A stretch of 39,510 nt of DNA. Origin: Chthoniobacterales bacterium (GTDB lineage Bacteria > Verrucomicrobiota > Verrucomicrobiia > Chthoniobacterales > Terrimicrobiaceae). Location of the stretch: contig JACSRU010000086.1 in NCBI GenBank assembly GCA_014879575.1, positions 1 to 39,510 of the forward strand. Direction: 5' to 3'. The notes under the pieces are model-generated. The model saw only the letters and a list, made by a program, of their open reading frames with translations, searched no databases and was not told where the DNA came from. Each line of letters starts with the position of its first letter. The first letter of the stretch is position 1. Below are positions 32,733 through 39,510 of the stretch, one piece after another. The translations under genes and the position numbers were made by a program.

Positions 32733-33305
32733 ATGCCCGGCGGGGTGCATCGTCGGCGAAAGCCGCCCGCCCGACTTCCTTCGGCGGAGTTGATAAGGGT
32801 TGTCGGCAGGATTTTGGGTGCCGAGGTGGAAAAACATCCGAATCCCAGGGAAATCGATCACCTCTGGATTCGGATTCAGGCAGACGGCGAGGTCGTTCTT
32901 TCCATCAATACGTCCTCCAAGAGGAACCGACTGGCGGGGTTCGACGCAAGAATTCGTGTGGGAGTGATTCGCGGGGAGTGGGAGGTTCTCCCGCCGAGTG
33001 GCACCTGGGTTTGTGCCTCTAACGATTATGCGGAATTGGAAAGCCAAACGAATGTCTTCTTCGAGCACTACGAACGTGAGCCGCTGGAAAATCTTCTTCT
33101 GGATCGCTGTCGGAGAGCCTGCCTTGTGGAAGTTTGGGGGGCACCCTTCCGACGGCAGGTGTCGGGCGTTCACCAGATCCACTGTCGGTGGGCGAGCTGT
33201 GCGGTGCCGGAGAGCCTTCACGGACGCGATGGCGCGGTGAAATTCTATTTTCAAGCCGGACAGGTAACCGAACACTTTCTGTTCAAGTTTTGTGGCCAGC
33301 CGTGA
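32733..33305 (+). CDS. Small unknown protein coupled to comEC
   Basis: The 190-residue protein is basic at its N-terminus (HRRRKPPARLPS) and then mixed alpha/beta (RVVGRILGAEVEKHPN, DHLWIRIQADGEVVLSINTS). It carries several Cys and Trp residues (CASND, RCRRACLVEVWG, CRWASCAVPE). No family is recognised and there is no signal peptide. The ATG at 32733 is 3 nt after the previous stop; a GTG at 32730 is also possible. The stop TGA overlaps the comEC start GTG (GTGA), so translation is likely coupled. The start codon lies inside a small GATGC/GCATC hairpin (32732-32751). Confidence 0.7.
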   Translation: MPGGVHRRRKPPARLPSAELIRVVGRILGAEVEKHPNPREIDHLWIRIQADGEVVLSINTSSKRNRLAGFDARIRVGVIRGEWEVLPPSGTWVCASNDYAELESQTNVFFEHYEREPLENLLLDRCRRACLVEVWGAPFRRQVSGVHQIHCRWASCAVPESLHGRDGAVKFYFQAGQVTEHFLFKFCGQP

Positions 33306-35593
33306 GTGTCCATCCTCCGATTAACCGGCAACGGCTGCCATTTTTTGGACTTCTGCTTGCTGCTGTCGCAGGCATCCTGATTGCTGATTTCACGGACTGG
33401 CCATCGTTGGGTTTCCTGATTCCCGCGATCCTCCTGGCAATGGCGGGGGTTGTGTTGGTGCGGGGACCCTGGATTTTCCTGTCCGTGGCCTGCGCCTTTG
33501 CCTGTGTGCATGTCTGGCAGACGAGGGAATCCCCGTCGCAACGTCTTGCCGACAGTGTCGGCGACGAAAAAATCCTGGCGATGGCCAAGGGGCGGGTGGT
33601 CACGGATCCGGTTCCCTATGGGGCAATGCACGAGCGGTTCACGCTGGCGGTGGAGGAGATCGGATGGGAGGGGAGAACGCTTTTCCCCTCCGCGCGCGTG
33701 GCTGTCATTGCGCCGATCCCCGCACCGGCCCAGGGCGACTTGGTGTCGTTAACCGGCAGCCTGCAGGAAATCGCCGGGCCGCGGAATCCGGGGGAGTTCG
33801 ACGCCCGCGCTTGGATGGCCCGAAGCGGCATCTTCAACCAGATCGAGGTGGCCGCCGCAGAGGATATGAGCATCCTTCGCAAGGCCTCCGGGTATTCCCT
33901 GATCCGCCTGGCCAACCGCTCCCGGGAGTGGATGGAAAAAACGCTGAGACTGGGAATCTCGGAGGATCCCGTTGTTTGCGATTTTCTCGCCGGCATGGTG
34001 CTTGGCGTGACGGCGTCAATCCCCGACTCTCTTCAACAGGAATTTCGGAACACGGGCACCTTCCACCTTTTCTCAGTGAGTGGATTGCATGTCGGAATGA
34101 TCGCCCTGATTCTCTGGCAGGCACTCAAGATGGCCGGGGTCAGCCGACCGTGGGCAGTGGCGTTGATCATTCCCAGTCTGTTCTTTTATGCCCTGCTGAC
34201 CGGTTGGAAGCCGTCCAGTCTGAGGTCGGCGACCATGTCGGCGATCTTTTTGATCGGCCTGACCGCCTCACAACGGCCGGTTCCAATCAACTCGCTCGGC
34301 GCGGCGGCTTTTTTCATCCTGGTGCAATGGACGAACGAAATTTTCAATCCGGGCTTTCAACTGTCCTTTCTGGTGGTGGCCGCGATTTTGTTACTGGCAC
34401 TGCCCCTTCACGATGGGATCCGGAGGCACGTGCATCCGGATCCTTTCGTGCCGCGCCGCCTGTGGACGTGGTGCCAGAAACAGTCGGCGGGATTGGTGGA
34501 AGGGCTCGGCGGACTCGTTGCCGTCTCGGTGGCCGCGTGGATCGGCTCCCTCCCGCTGACGCTCTACTATTTCCATCTGATTTCCTTCTCGGCCCTGCCG
34601 GCCAATCTGCTCGTCGTGCCGCTGGCGTTCCTCATCATGGTGACCGCTGTGCTGGCACTGTTTGGCGGAATTTTCAGCGTGACGGTGGCCGCGATTTTCA
34701 ACAATGCGAACTGGCTGTTTTCCCAGATTCTTCTCTGGGTCATCCACCTGATGTCCTGTCTGCCCTATTCGTTTGTTTATGTCGGCAGACCGGCACCGGC
34801 ACCGGTGGTCGTCACAGTGTTCGATTTCGGAGCCGGAGGAGGAGCGGCGATTGAATCCGACGGCGCGATCTGGCTGCTGGACTGCGGGCCCAAGTGGCAA
34901 CTGGACCGTGTGATTCTGCCGTGGCTGCGCAGCCGGGGAAAATCCGCTCCCGAAGGGTTGATTCTGACCCATGGCGACGCGCGGCATATCGGCGCGGCCG
35001 AAGAGTTGATCACAGACAACCGCCCCGGAATCATTGTCGAATCCATGCTCGATGACCGTTCGTCGCAACGTCAACGCATCAAACAAACGATGGAAGAACT
35101 CGGAATTCCGAAATCGTTGCACCGCGCGGGAGATCTTCTCCGCCTCTCGGATTCCGCCACCCTGAAAATTCTGTATCCCCCCACGGGAATTCTACGGAAT
35201 GTGGCCGACGACAAGGCGCTCGTTGTGAAGTTGGATGCCGGGAGTGCGAGCATTCTTTTTCTTTCCGACACCGGGGAGTCGGTCTGGGAGTGGTTGCGAG
35301 CCAACGCGGCTCCCGAATTGTCGGCGGACGTGATCGTCAAGGGAACTCCCCGGTCGGGAATTCCGCTGGACTTGGAGTTCATTGATGCGGTGAAACCCAC
35401 GTTGATCATCTCCACCGCCGCCCATTTTCCCGAGAGTGAGCGCATGGATGTCGCTTGGTTGGAGCATGTTGGGAAGCGGGGAATCCGGGTCTTTCGTCAG
35501 GATGTCACGGGTGCCGTGCGAATCGAAATCCAACCCTCCGGATTTCAGGCATCCGGATTTTATAATGGGGAACAATTCCCGGAGTCTGAGTAA
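33302..35593 (+). CDS. comEC: ComEC/Rec2 competence channel
   Basis: ComEC forms the inner-membrane channel for single-stranded DNA in natural transformation. The 763-residue product has two hydrophobic segments at the N-terminus, an OB-like DUF4131 region with the family signature GPRNPGEFDARAWMARSGI (about 158-176), the Competence core with FHLFSVSGLHVGMIAL and about eight further membrane segments, then a C-terminal metallo-beta-lactamase-like domain. In that domain the usual SHPHADHIGG is LTHGDARHIGA, so two metal ligands look changed. The start is a GTG at 33302 overlapping the upstream stop; the longer open frame back to 33134 lies within the preceding gene. No comEA or pilus genes are nearby. 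Confidence 0.92.
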   Translation: MSVHPPINRQRLPFFGLLLAAVAGILIADFTDWPSLGFLIPAILLAMAGVVLVRGPWIFLSVACAFACVHVWQTRESPSQRLADSVGDEKILAMAKGRVVTDPVPYGAMHERFTLAVEEIGWEGRTLFPSARVAVIAPIPAPAQGDLVSLTGSLQEIAGPRNPGEFDARAWMARSGIFNQIEVAAAEDMSILRKASGYSLIRLANRSREWMEKTLRLGISEDPVVCDFLAGMVLGVTASIPDSLQQEFRNTGTFHLFSVSGLHVGMIALILWQALKMAGVSRPWAVALIIPSLFFYALLTGWKPSSLRSATMSAIFLIGLTASQRPVPINSLGAAAFFILVQWTNEIFNPGFQLSFLVVAAILLLALPLHDGIRRHVHPDPFVPRRLWTWCQKQSAGLVEGLGGLVAVSVAAWIGSLPLTLYYFHLISFSALPANLLVVPLAFLIMVTAVLALFGGIFSVTVAAIFNNANWLFSQILLWVIHLMSCLPYSFVYVGRPAPAPVVVTVFDFGAGGGAAIESDGAIWLLDCGPKWQLDRVILPWLRSRGKSAPEGLILTHGDARHIGAAEELITDNRPGIIVESMLDDRSSQRQRIKQTMEELGIPKSLHRAGDLLRLSDSATLKILYPPTGILRNVADDKALVVKLDAGSASILFLSDTGESVWEWLRANAAPELSADVIVKGTPRSGIPLDLEFIDAVKPTLIISTAAHFPESERMDVAWLEHVGKRGIRVFRQDVTGAVRIEIQPSGFQASGFYNGEQFPESE

Positions 35594-35658
35594 GGAGGCA
35601 CTCGTTCCCGGATGATATCAGCCCTCTGAAAAGTCTGTCGCGTTCCGTTTGCTCCAGA

Positions 35659-36675
35659 TCACCATTGGATGACCGAGCTTGCGTAGGTCAAGCCTCCGCC
35701 GAAAACGACCAGGAGGATGTAGTCACCCACCTGAAACCTTCCCGTGCGGTTCGCTTCATCCAGGGCGATGGCCACAGCGGCGGCGGAGGTGTTGCCGTAG
35801 CGGTCGAGGTTGATGTGAAATTTGTTCATTGGCACATGGAGCCGGGAGGCCATCGCCTCGATGATTCGGATGTTTGCCTGGTGGGGGATGATGCACTTGA
35901 GGTCATCGGTTGTGAGTCCGCTTTGTTCGAGAGCCGTTTGGGCCGCCTTCATCATGGACGTGACCGCCTGCTTGAATGTTTCACGACCATTCATATGGAG
36001 GGTGTTGAGTTTCAGATCCACATTTTCCCGGGTGATCGGCTGGGCGCAACCTCCACCCGGCATGTGCAGGATGTCCCCGTAATTCCCATCGCTGCCCATG
36101 TAGGTGGTGATGACGCCATGAGACCCCTCACGATTGCGAAGGATGGCGGCTCCCGCCCCGTCGCCGAAGAGAACACAGGTGTTGCGATCCTGCCAGTTGA
36201 CGATCGAACTGAGCTTGTCCGCGCCAATCACCAACACCGTGCTGTAGGTGTGGTTGGCGATGAACTGCTGGGCGATTTCCACGCCATAAAGGAATCCGGA
36301 ACAGGCGGCATTCAAATCGAAGCAGGCGGCATTTTTTGCGCCGATCAACCTCTGGACATGACAGGCCGTGGAGGGAAAAAATGTGTCGGGGGTAATCGTT
36401 GCGACCAGAATGAGCTCGATCTCCTCCACGGTGATCCCGGCATTTTCCATCGCCTGCTTTGCGGCCTCTGCGGCGAGATGGCTGGTGAACTCGTCTTCCT
36501 TCGCAATCCGGCGCTCGCGGATCCCGGTGCGCTCGATGATCCACTGGTCATTGGTGTCCACGATGGCTTCGAGATCGGCATTCGAGAGAATGCGTTCCGG
36601 GACATAACTGCCGGTGCCGATGATCGAGACCGAGCGATTAAACTGGGGCGTTTTGACCGTTGGAGACTTTTTCAT
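35659..36675 (-). CDS. fabH: 3-oxoacyl-ACP synthase III
   Basis: FabH starts fatty acid chains by condensing acetyl-CoA (or a branched acyl-CoA) with malonyl-ACP. The 338-residue product has C125 (LNAACSGFLYG), H265 (IIPHQANIRI) and N295 (DRYGNTSAAA), the full Cys-His-Asn triad. The ending GGGLTYASSVIQW is typical. The ATG at 36675 overlaps the end of plsX by 38 nt; starts further back give only plsX shadow. The order DUF177-rpmF-plsX-fabH on one strand is the widely conserved lipid-synthesis block. Chain-starter preference is not predictable from the motifs. Confidence 0.95.
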   Translation of the reverse strand: MKKSPTVKTPQFNRSVSIIGTGSYVPERILSNADLEAIVDTNDQWIIERTGIRERRIAKEDEFTSHLAAEAAKQAMENAGITVEEIELILVATITPDTFFPSTACHVQRLIGAKNAACFDLNAACSGFLYGVEIAQQFIANHTYSTVLVIGADKLSSIVNWQDRNTCVLFGDGAGAAILRNREGSHGVITTYMGSDGNYGDILHMPGGGCAQPITRENVDLKLNTLHMNGRETFKQAVTSMMKAAQTALEQSGLTTDDLKCIIPHQANIRIIEAMASRLHVPMNKFHINLDRYGNTSAAAVAIALDEANRTGRFQVGDYILLVVFGGGLTYASSVIQW

Positions 36676-37672
36676 GATGTGCTTGGATCGCTTCGACGAT
36701 GCGCTGATTGACCTGTTGATTGATGGCGGTGCGGGCCACCCGGATGGCATTGCGGAGGGCTCTCGACGAGGAATTGCCGTGGGCTTTGATGCAGATGCCA
36801 TTGACGCCGAGCAGTGGGGTTCCACCGTATTCGTCCGTGCTCGTCCGGTTTTTTATGGAATGAAAAGCGCTCCAGCAAAGAACCGCTCCCAGGAGCCGGA
36901 TGGGATTTTTCTTCAATTCCTCACGCAGCCATCCGAAAACCGACTTGGCCAGCCCCTCGATGGTTTTCAGGACGATGTTGCCGACAAATCCGTCGCAGAC
37001 CACGACCTCAACGGGCTTGCGAAAGATCGAGTGCCCTTCCACGTTGCCGGCAAAATTGATCGGAGCGGCGGAGAGGAGACCGTGACATTGTTTTGTGAAT
37101 TCGGTTCCCTTGGAAGCTTCCGTGCCAATATTGAAAAGTCCGACCTTGGGATCCTTACAACCCAGGATTTCGCGGTAATAGATCGAGCCCATGACAGCGA
37201 AGCCGACAATGTGCTCTGGTGCGGGATCGATATTTGCACCGCCGTCGATTAAAAGGAAGACGCCGCCATCAGATGGGATGAACACGGCAAGCCCCGCCCG
37301 GTCAATGCCTGGCAGGGTTCGGAGTTTGATGGTTGCCGCAGCGACAAGCGCGCCCGTATGTCCGGCCGAAACAACCGCGTCGGCACCGCCGGTCTTTAGC
37401 AGATCAATGGCCCGGCTGATCGAGGAATCCTTTTTTTTCCTGACGCTGTCGAGCCCGCTGTCGTTCATGCCCACAACCTGCGAGGTGTGGTGGACGGAGA
37501 TTCTGTCCGTCAGCCCCTTTGTGTCGTGCCGCAGAAGCTCTGCTTGGATTTTCGACTCGTCGCCGACAAAAACGATGGAGACATCGGGAAAGTCCCGCAG
37601 TGCAGCGATGGCCCCTTCCACAGGATTCCCCGGAGCAAAATCCCCGCCCATCGCATCAAGGGCAATATTCAT
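36638..37672 (-). CDS. plsX: Phosphate acyltransferase PlsX
   Basis: PlsX converts acyl-ACP to acyl-phosphate, the donor for PlsY in phospholipid synthesis. The 344-residue product begins MNIALDAMGGDFAPGNPVEGA, the family's first signature. It continues with TGALVAAATIKLRTLPGIDRAGLAVFIPS-type text (split), LLIDGGANID, and NIGTEASKGTEF, then the FAGNVEGHSIF and DGFVGNIVLKTIEGLA signatures. It starts 27 nt after the rpmF stop and overlaps fabH by 38 nt at its end. The context and length are normal. Confidence 0.96.
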   Translation of the reverse strand: MNIALDAMGGDFAPGNPVEGAIAALRDFPDVSIVFVGDESKIQAELLRHDTKGLTDRISVHHTSQVVGMNDSGLDSVRKKKDSSISRAIDLLKTGGADAVVSAGHTGALVAAATIKLRTLPGIDRAGLAVFIPSDGGVFLLIDGGANIDPAPEHIVGFAVMGSIYYREILGCKDPKVGLFNIGTEASKGTEFTKQCHGLLSAAPINFAGNVEGHSIFRKPVEVVVCDGFVGNIVLKTIEGLAKSVFGWLREELKKNPIRLLGAVLCWSAFHSIKNRTSTDEYGGTPLLGVNGICIKAHGNSSSRALRNAIRVARTAINQQVNQRIVEAIQAHHEKVSNGQNAPV

Positions 37673-37699
37673 GCGGGAGAAACCCGGCTGCCCGCCGGA

Positions 37700-37882
37700 C
37701 TATTCGGCACCGATCGTCAAGACCTGCCGTTTGTTGTAATATCCGCAGGATGGGCAGGCAACATGCGAAAGGACGCCGGCACCGCATTGCGGACATTTGC
37801 CAAGTTTCGGTGCGCGCCAGCGGTTTGCCGCCTTGCGGGTGCGCAGGCGCATCTTAGAGGTTTTGCGTTTGGGAACTCCCAT
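37700..37882 (-). CDS. rpmF: 50S ribosomal protein L32
   Basis: The 60-residue protein reads MGVPKRKTSKMRLRTRKA at its N-terminus, the standard L32 start. A zinc-ribbon follows with CPQC (about 30-33) and CPSC (about 44-47), so this is the zinc-binding form. It lies 13 nt downstream of the DUF177 gene and 27 nt upstream of plsX. The leader before the ATG is unusually AT-rich for this window (TAAATATCTTATTTTTAG on the plus strand), perhaps to keep the start unstructured. Confidence 0.97.
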   Translation of the reverse strand: MGVPKRKTSKMRLRTRKAANRWRAPKLGKCPQCGAGVLSHVACPSCGYYNKRQVLTIGAE

Positions 37883-37895
37883 AAATATCTTATTT

Positions 37896-38336
37896 TTAGT
37901 TTTTTAGCTTGTCCAGTGCCTCCCATGCCGACGCACCCGTTTCCAACGGATGCTGACTGGTGCGCGGGGCACCGGCTGGGCACGCTGCTCCCGAATCGCA
38001 TCGCGGATGCGGAGGCAAGAGGAGATGAATATCCTCACGAACGAACGGGGTCAAGTCTATCTGTTCGTGTCCGGTGAGTTCAGTTTGAAGGGAGAACGGA
38101 TCGGCGACGATGTCGAGTTCCAGGTCATTCAGGCAGGCGACGCATTGCATGCGAACCCGAACCGAGACGCGACCGGTGGCAAAGAGTCCCCCCTCGCTGA
38201 GTCCGACATCCAGTGAATAGGAGAGCGGGGAAATCGGTGTCGCGCCTGCTTCCTGCAAATCCAGGGGGGCGGCCTCTTCCTCTCCCTCGATGTGAAGGGT
38301 CTCTCCCTGGGGGATCTGGCGAATGTGAACTTTCAT
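37896..38336 (-). CDS. DUF177 (YceD-type) protein
   Basis: The 146-residue protein starts MKVHIRQIPQGETLHIEGE and carries the DUF177 core, VRMQCVACLNDLELDIVADPFSL, with a Cys-x2-Cys pair. It ends with a DLTPFVREDIHLLLPPHPRC segment and a short acidic-basic tail. DUF177 proteins precede rpmF in most bacteria and have been linked to 23S rRNA production in some species; the exact biochemical role is uncertain. The start is set at 38336, with AAGGA a few nt upstream; the frame is open to 38396 without a conserved extension. Confidence 0.88.
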   Translation of the reverse strand: MKVHIRQIPQGETLHIEGEEEAAPLDLQEAGATPISPLSYSLDVGLSEGGLFATGRVSVRVRMQCVACLNDLELDIVADPFSLQTELTGHEQIDLTPFVREDIHLLLPPHPRCDSGAACPAGAPRTSQHPLETGASAWEALDKLKN

Positions 38337-38392
38337 GAATCCTTTCCATTCGGTAGCATCGCTTTCCCAAAGGGTCAACGACCTCCTCGGCT

Positions 38393-39376
38393 TCAATAAG
38401 ACCCCCGGAGATACGGAGCGACTTCCGCGACGTAAAACTGCCGCAACTTTTCGTGAAGTTCGGGAGGCAACGACGGCAACTCGGAGGCCTGAAGATTCGA
38501 TGTGGCATGGATCGGCTTGCTGGATCCTGGAATCACCACCGAGACGGCTGGGTGATCCAGCGTGAAGCGCAGGGCCATTTGCGAAAGGGGCATGCCCTGA
38601 GGGAGCATCGCCTGCAACTTCCCAACAAGCTCCAGCCCGCGATCAAGCGGCAATCCACAGAATGTGACGGAATCATTCGAGGATGGGGGGCCCGCAAACG
38701 GACTGCCGGTGTAGCCGGAAGGGACCGGGGGGGGGCCGGCAAGATGCCCGCTGAGAAGGCCGTCCGCGAGAGGAAGGCGGACAATGATGGCGATGCCCTT
38801 TTCCCGGGCAAGGGGAAGGATTTCCTCCTCCGGTTTCTGCCGAAAGATGTTATAGATCATCTGCAGAGACCGAAGCCCCGGCTGTTCGAGACAGATCCGG
38901 GCCTCCCCGATCGTTTCCACACTGGCCCCAAATTCCCGGATTTTTCCCTGTTCCTTCAAGCGTCGCAGCCAGTCAAAAATTTCCCCCTGCCGGAGCACCT
39001 CTTCGGGCACGCAATGCAACTGGGTCAGGTGGAGCGCAGGGATCCCCAGCCGCTTGAGCGAGGCCTCCGTGGCCGTGCGAATGGCATCCCAGGTGTAGCC
39101 GGAAGGATAGATCCCCCCAGCCCGGCCGACTTTTGTCGCAACCAGAAGATCCTCTTTTCTTTCCTTGAGAAAATGCCCCAACACTTCCTCACTCCGGCCG
39201 TTTCCATAGACGTCCGCCGTGTCGAAAAAGCGGATTCCCGAGTCCGCAGCGGCAATGAGGAGACTGCGCGCACGCAGGTCACTCAGGCCACTCCAGTCCG
39301 TGCCGCCAAGTTGCCAGCACCCCAGGCCGATTTCAGAAACCGAGCGACCGGTCTTCCCAAATTCCCGAGCGTTCAT
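38393..39376 (-). CDS. Aldo/keto reductase
   Basis: The 327-residue protein is an NAD(P)H-dependent oxidoreductase of the AKR superfamily with a TIM-barrel fold. The catalytic tetrad is visible: D52 and Y57 in FFDTADVYGNG, K82 in LVATKVG, H121 in TQLHC. Late motifs MALRFTLDHPAVSVVIPGSS are typical of cofactor binding. The ATG at 39376 is used; a TTG at 39382 merely extends the frame by two codons. It lies 56 nt upstream of the DUF177 gene on the same strand, so it may read into the rpmF block, but its substrate is unknown. Confidence 0.92.
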   Translation of the reverse strand: MNAREFGKTGRSVSEIGLGCWQLGGTDWSGLSDLRARSLLIAAADSGIRFFDTADVYGNGRSEEVLGHFLKERKEDLLVATKVGRAGGIYPSGYTWDAIRTATEASLKRLGIPALHLTQLHCVPEEVLRQGEIFDWLRRLKEQGKIREFGASVETIGEARICLEQPGLRSLQMIYNIFRQKPEEEILPLAREKGIAIIVRLPLADGLLSGHLAGPPPVPSGYTGSPFAGPPSSNDSVTFCGLPLDRGLELVGKLQAMLPQGMPLSQMALRFTLDHPAVSVVIPGSSKPIHATSNLQASELPSLPPELHEKLRQFYVAEVAPYLRGSY

Positions 39377-39441
39377 AGCCAAGAAAGAATGGAACCGATC
39401 GCCCGGAACTTCAAGAGCAGATAAGGGGTCAGTCCCATAAG

Positions 39442-39510
39442 TTATAATTTCTCGTTGTCACGGATCAAATTTCGCACCCTACTGGGATGGCCCATGACGA
39501 GGTGCTGCGC
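39442..39510 (-). CDS. C-terminal fragment of a RAYT/transposase-like protein, cut by the window edge
   Basis: The minus strand reads AQHLVMGHPSRVRNLIRDNEKL and then TAA at 39442-39444. The MGHPSRVRNLI segment resembles the short helix-turn-helix-like tail of larger RAYT-type transposases in Planctomycetes and Verrucomicrobia. Just after the stop on that strand lies AACTTATGGGACTGACCCC, a sequence I associate by recall with the ends of such genes. Only 22 codons are inside the window, so the assignment is tentative. Confidence 0.45.
   Translation of the reverse strand, partial: AQHLVMGHPSRVRNLIRDNEKL

Overview
The window is 39.5 kb of compact, GC-rich bacterial chromosome. It carries about 32 protein genes, two tRNA genes and an edge fragment of a transposase-like gene. 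BamA, Skp, LpxD, an LptF/LptG-type permease, Lgt and many lipoproteins mark a diderm with an LPS-type outer membrane. The gene mixture and the style of the embedded REP/RAYT element suggest the Verrucomicrobiota (PVC group). That placement is inferred from recalled protein similarity; there is no rRNA in the window.

Layout. 1-292 is a hairpin-rich repeat region. 293-3662 (+) holds lgt, an M29 aminopeptidase, rnc and a membrane protein. 3668-7941 (-) is recJ-recG; recG carries an in-frame REP-flanked Y1/HUH transposase (RAYT) between helicase motifs. A small lipoprotein gene follows (+). 8593-13166 (-) is the outer-membrane biogenesis set bamA-skp-lpxD plus a DUF309 gene. A SulP anion transporter (+) diverges from bamA. 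15082-22076 (-) is an unusual six-gene run: a membrane transporter-like protein fused to a hotdog thioesterase, a GH75-like lipoprotein, a complete ketosynthase, a ketosynthase-like partner lacking the catalytic residues, a mutarotase-like protein and a lipoprotein. tRNA-Val(GAC) lies just upstream. 22500-31880 holds a secreted protein, ispH (-), a conserved unknown gene, a LysM protein with a degenerate L,D-transpeptidase-like domain, accA, an LptF/LptG permease, an alpha/beta hydrolase and a large GAF/PAS sensor kinase. After tRNA-Gln(CTG) come a lipoprotein, a small unknown gene and comEC. 35659-38336 (-) is the classic DUF177-rpmF-plsX-fabH block, followed by an aldo/keto reductase gene. 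The right edge cuts a transposase-like C-terminus.

Functional themes are envelope and lipid biogenesis (lgt, bamA, skp, lpxD, lptF/G, accA, plsX, fabH, the ketosynthase pair), DNA processing (recJ, recG, comEC) and isoprenoid synthesis (ispH). The most unusual feature is recG with the complete REP/RAYT element inside its open reading frame. Its two 51-nt inverted arms differ by changes that preserve the hairpins. Second is the ketosynthase/inactive-ketosynthase/thioesterase-transporter gene set with no carrier protein or reductase beside it.
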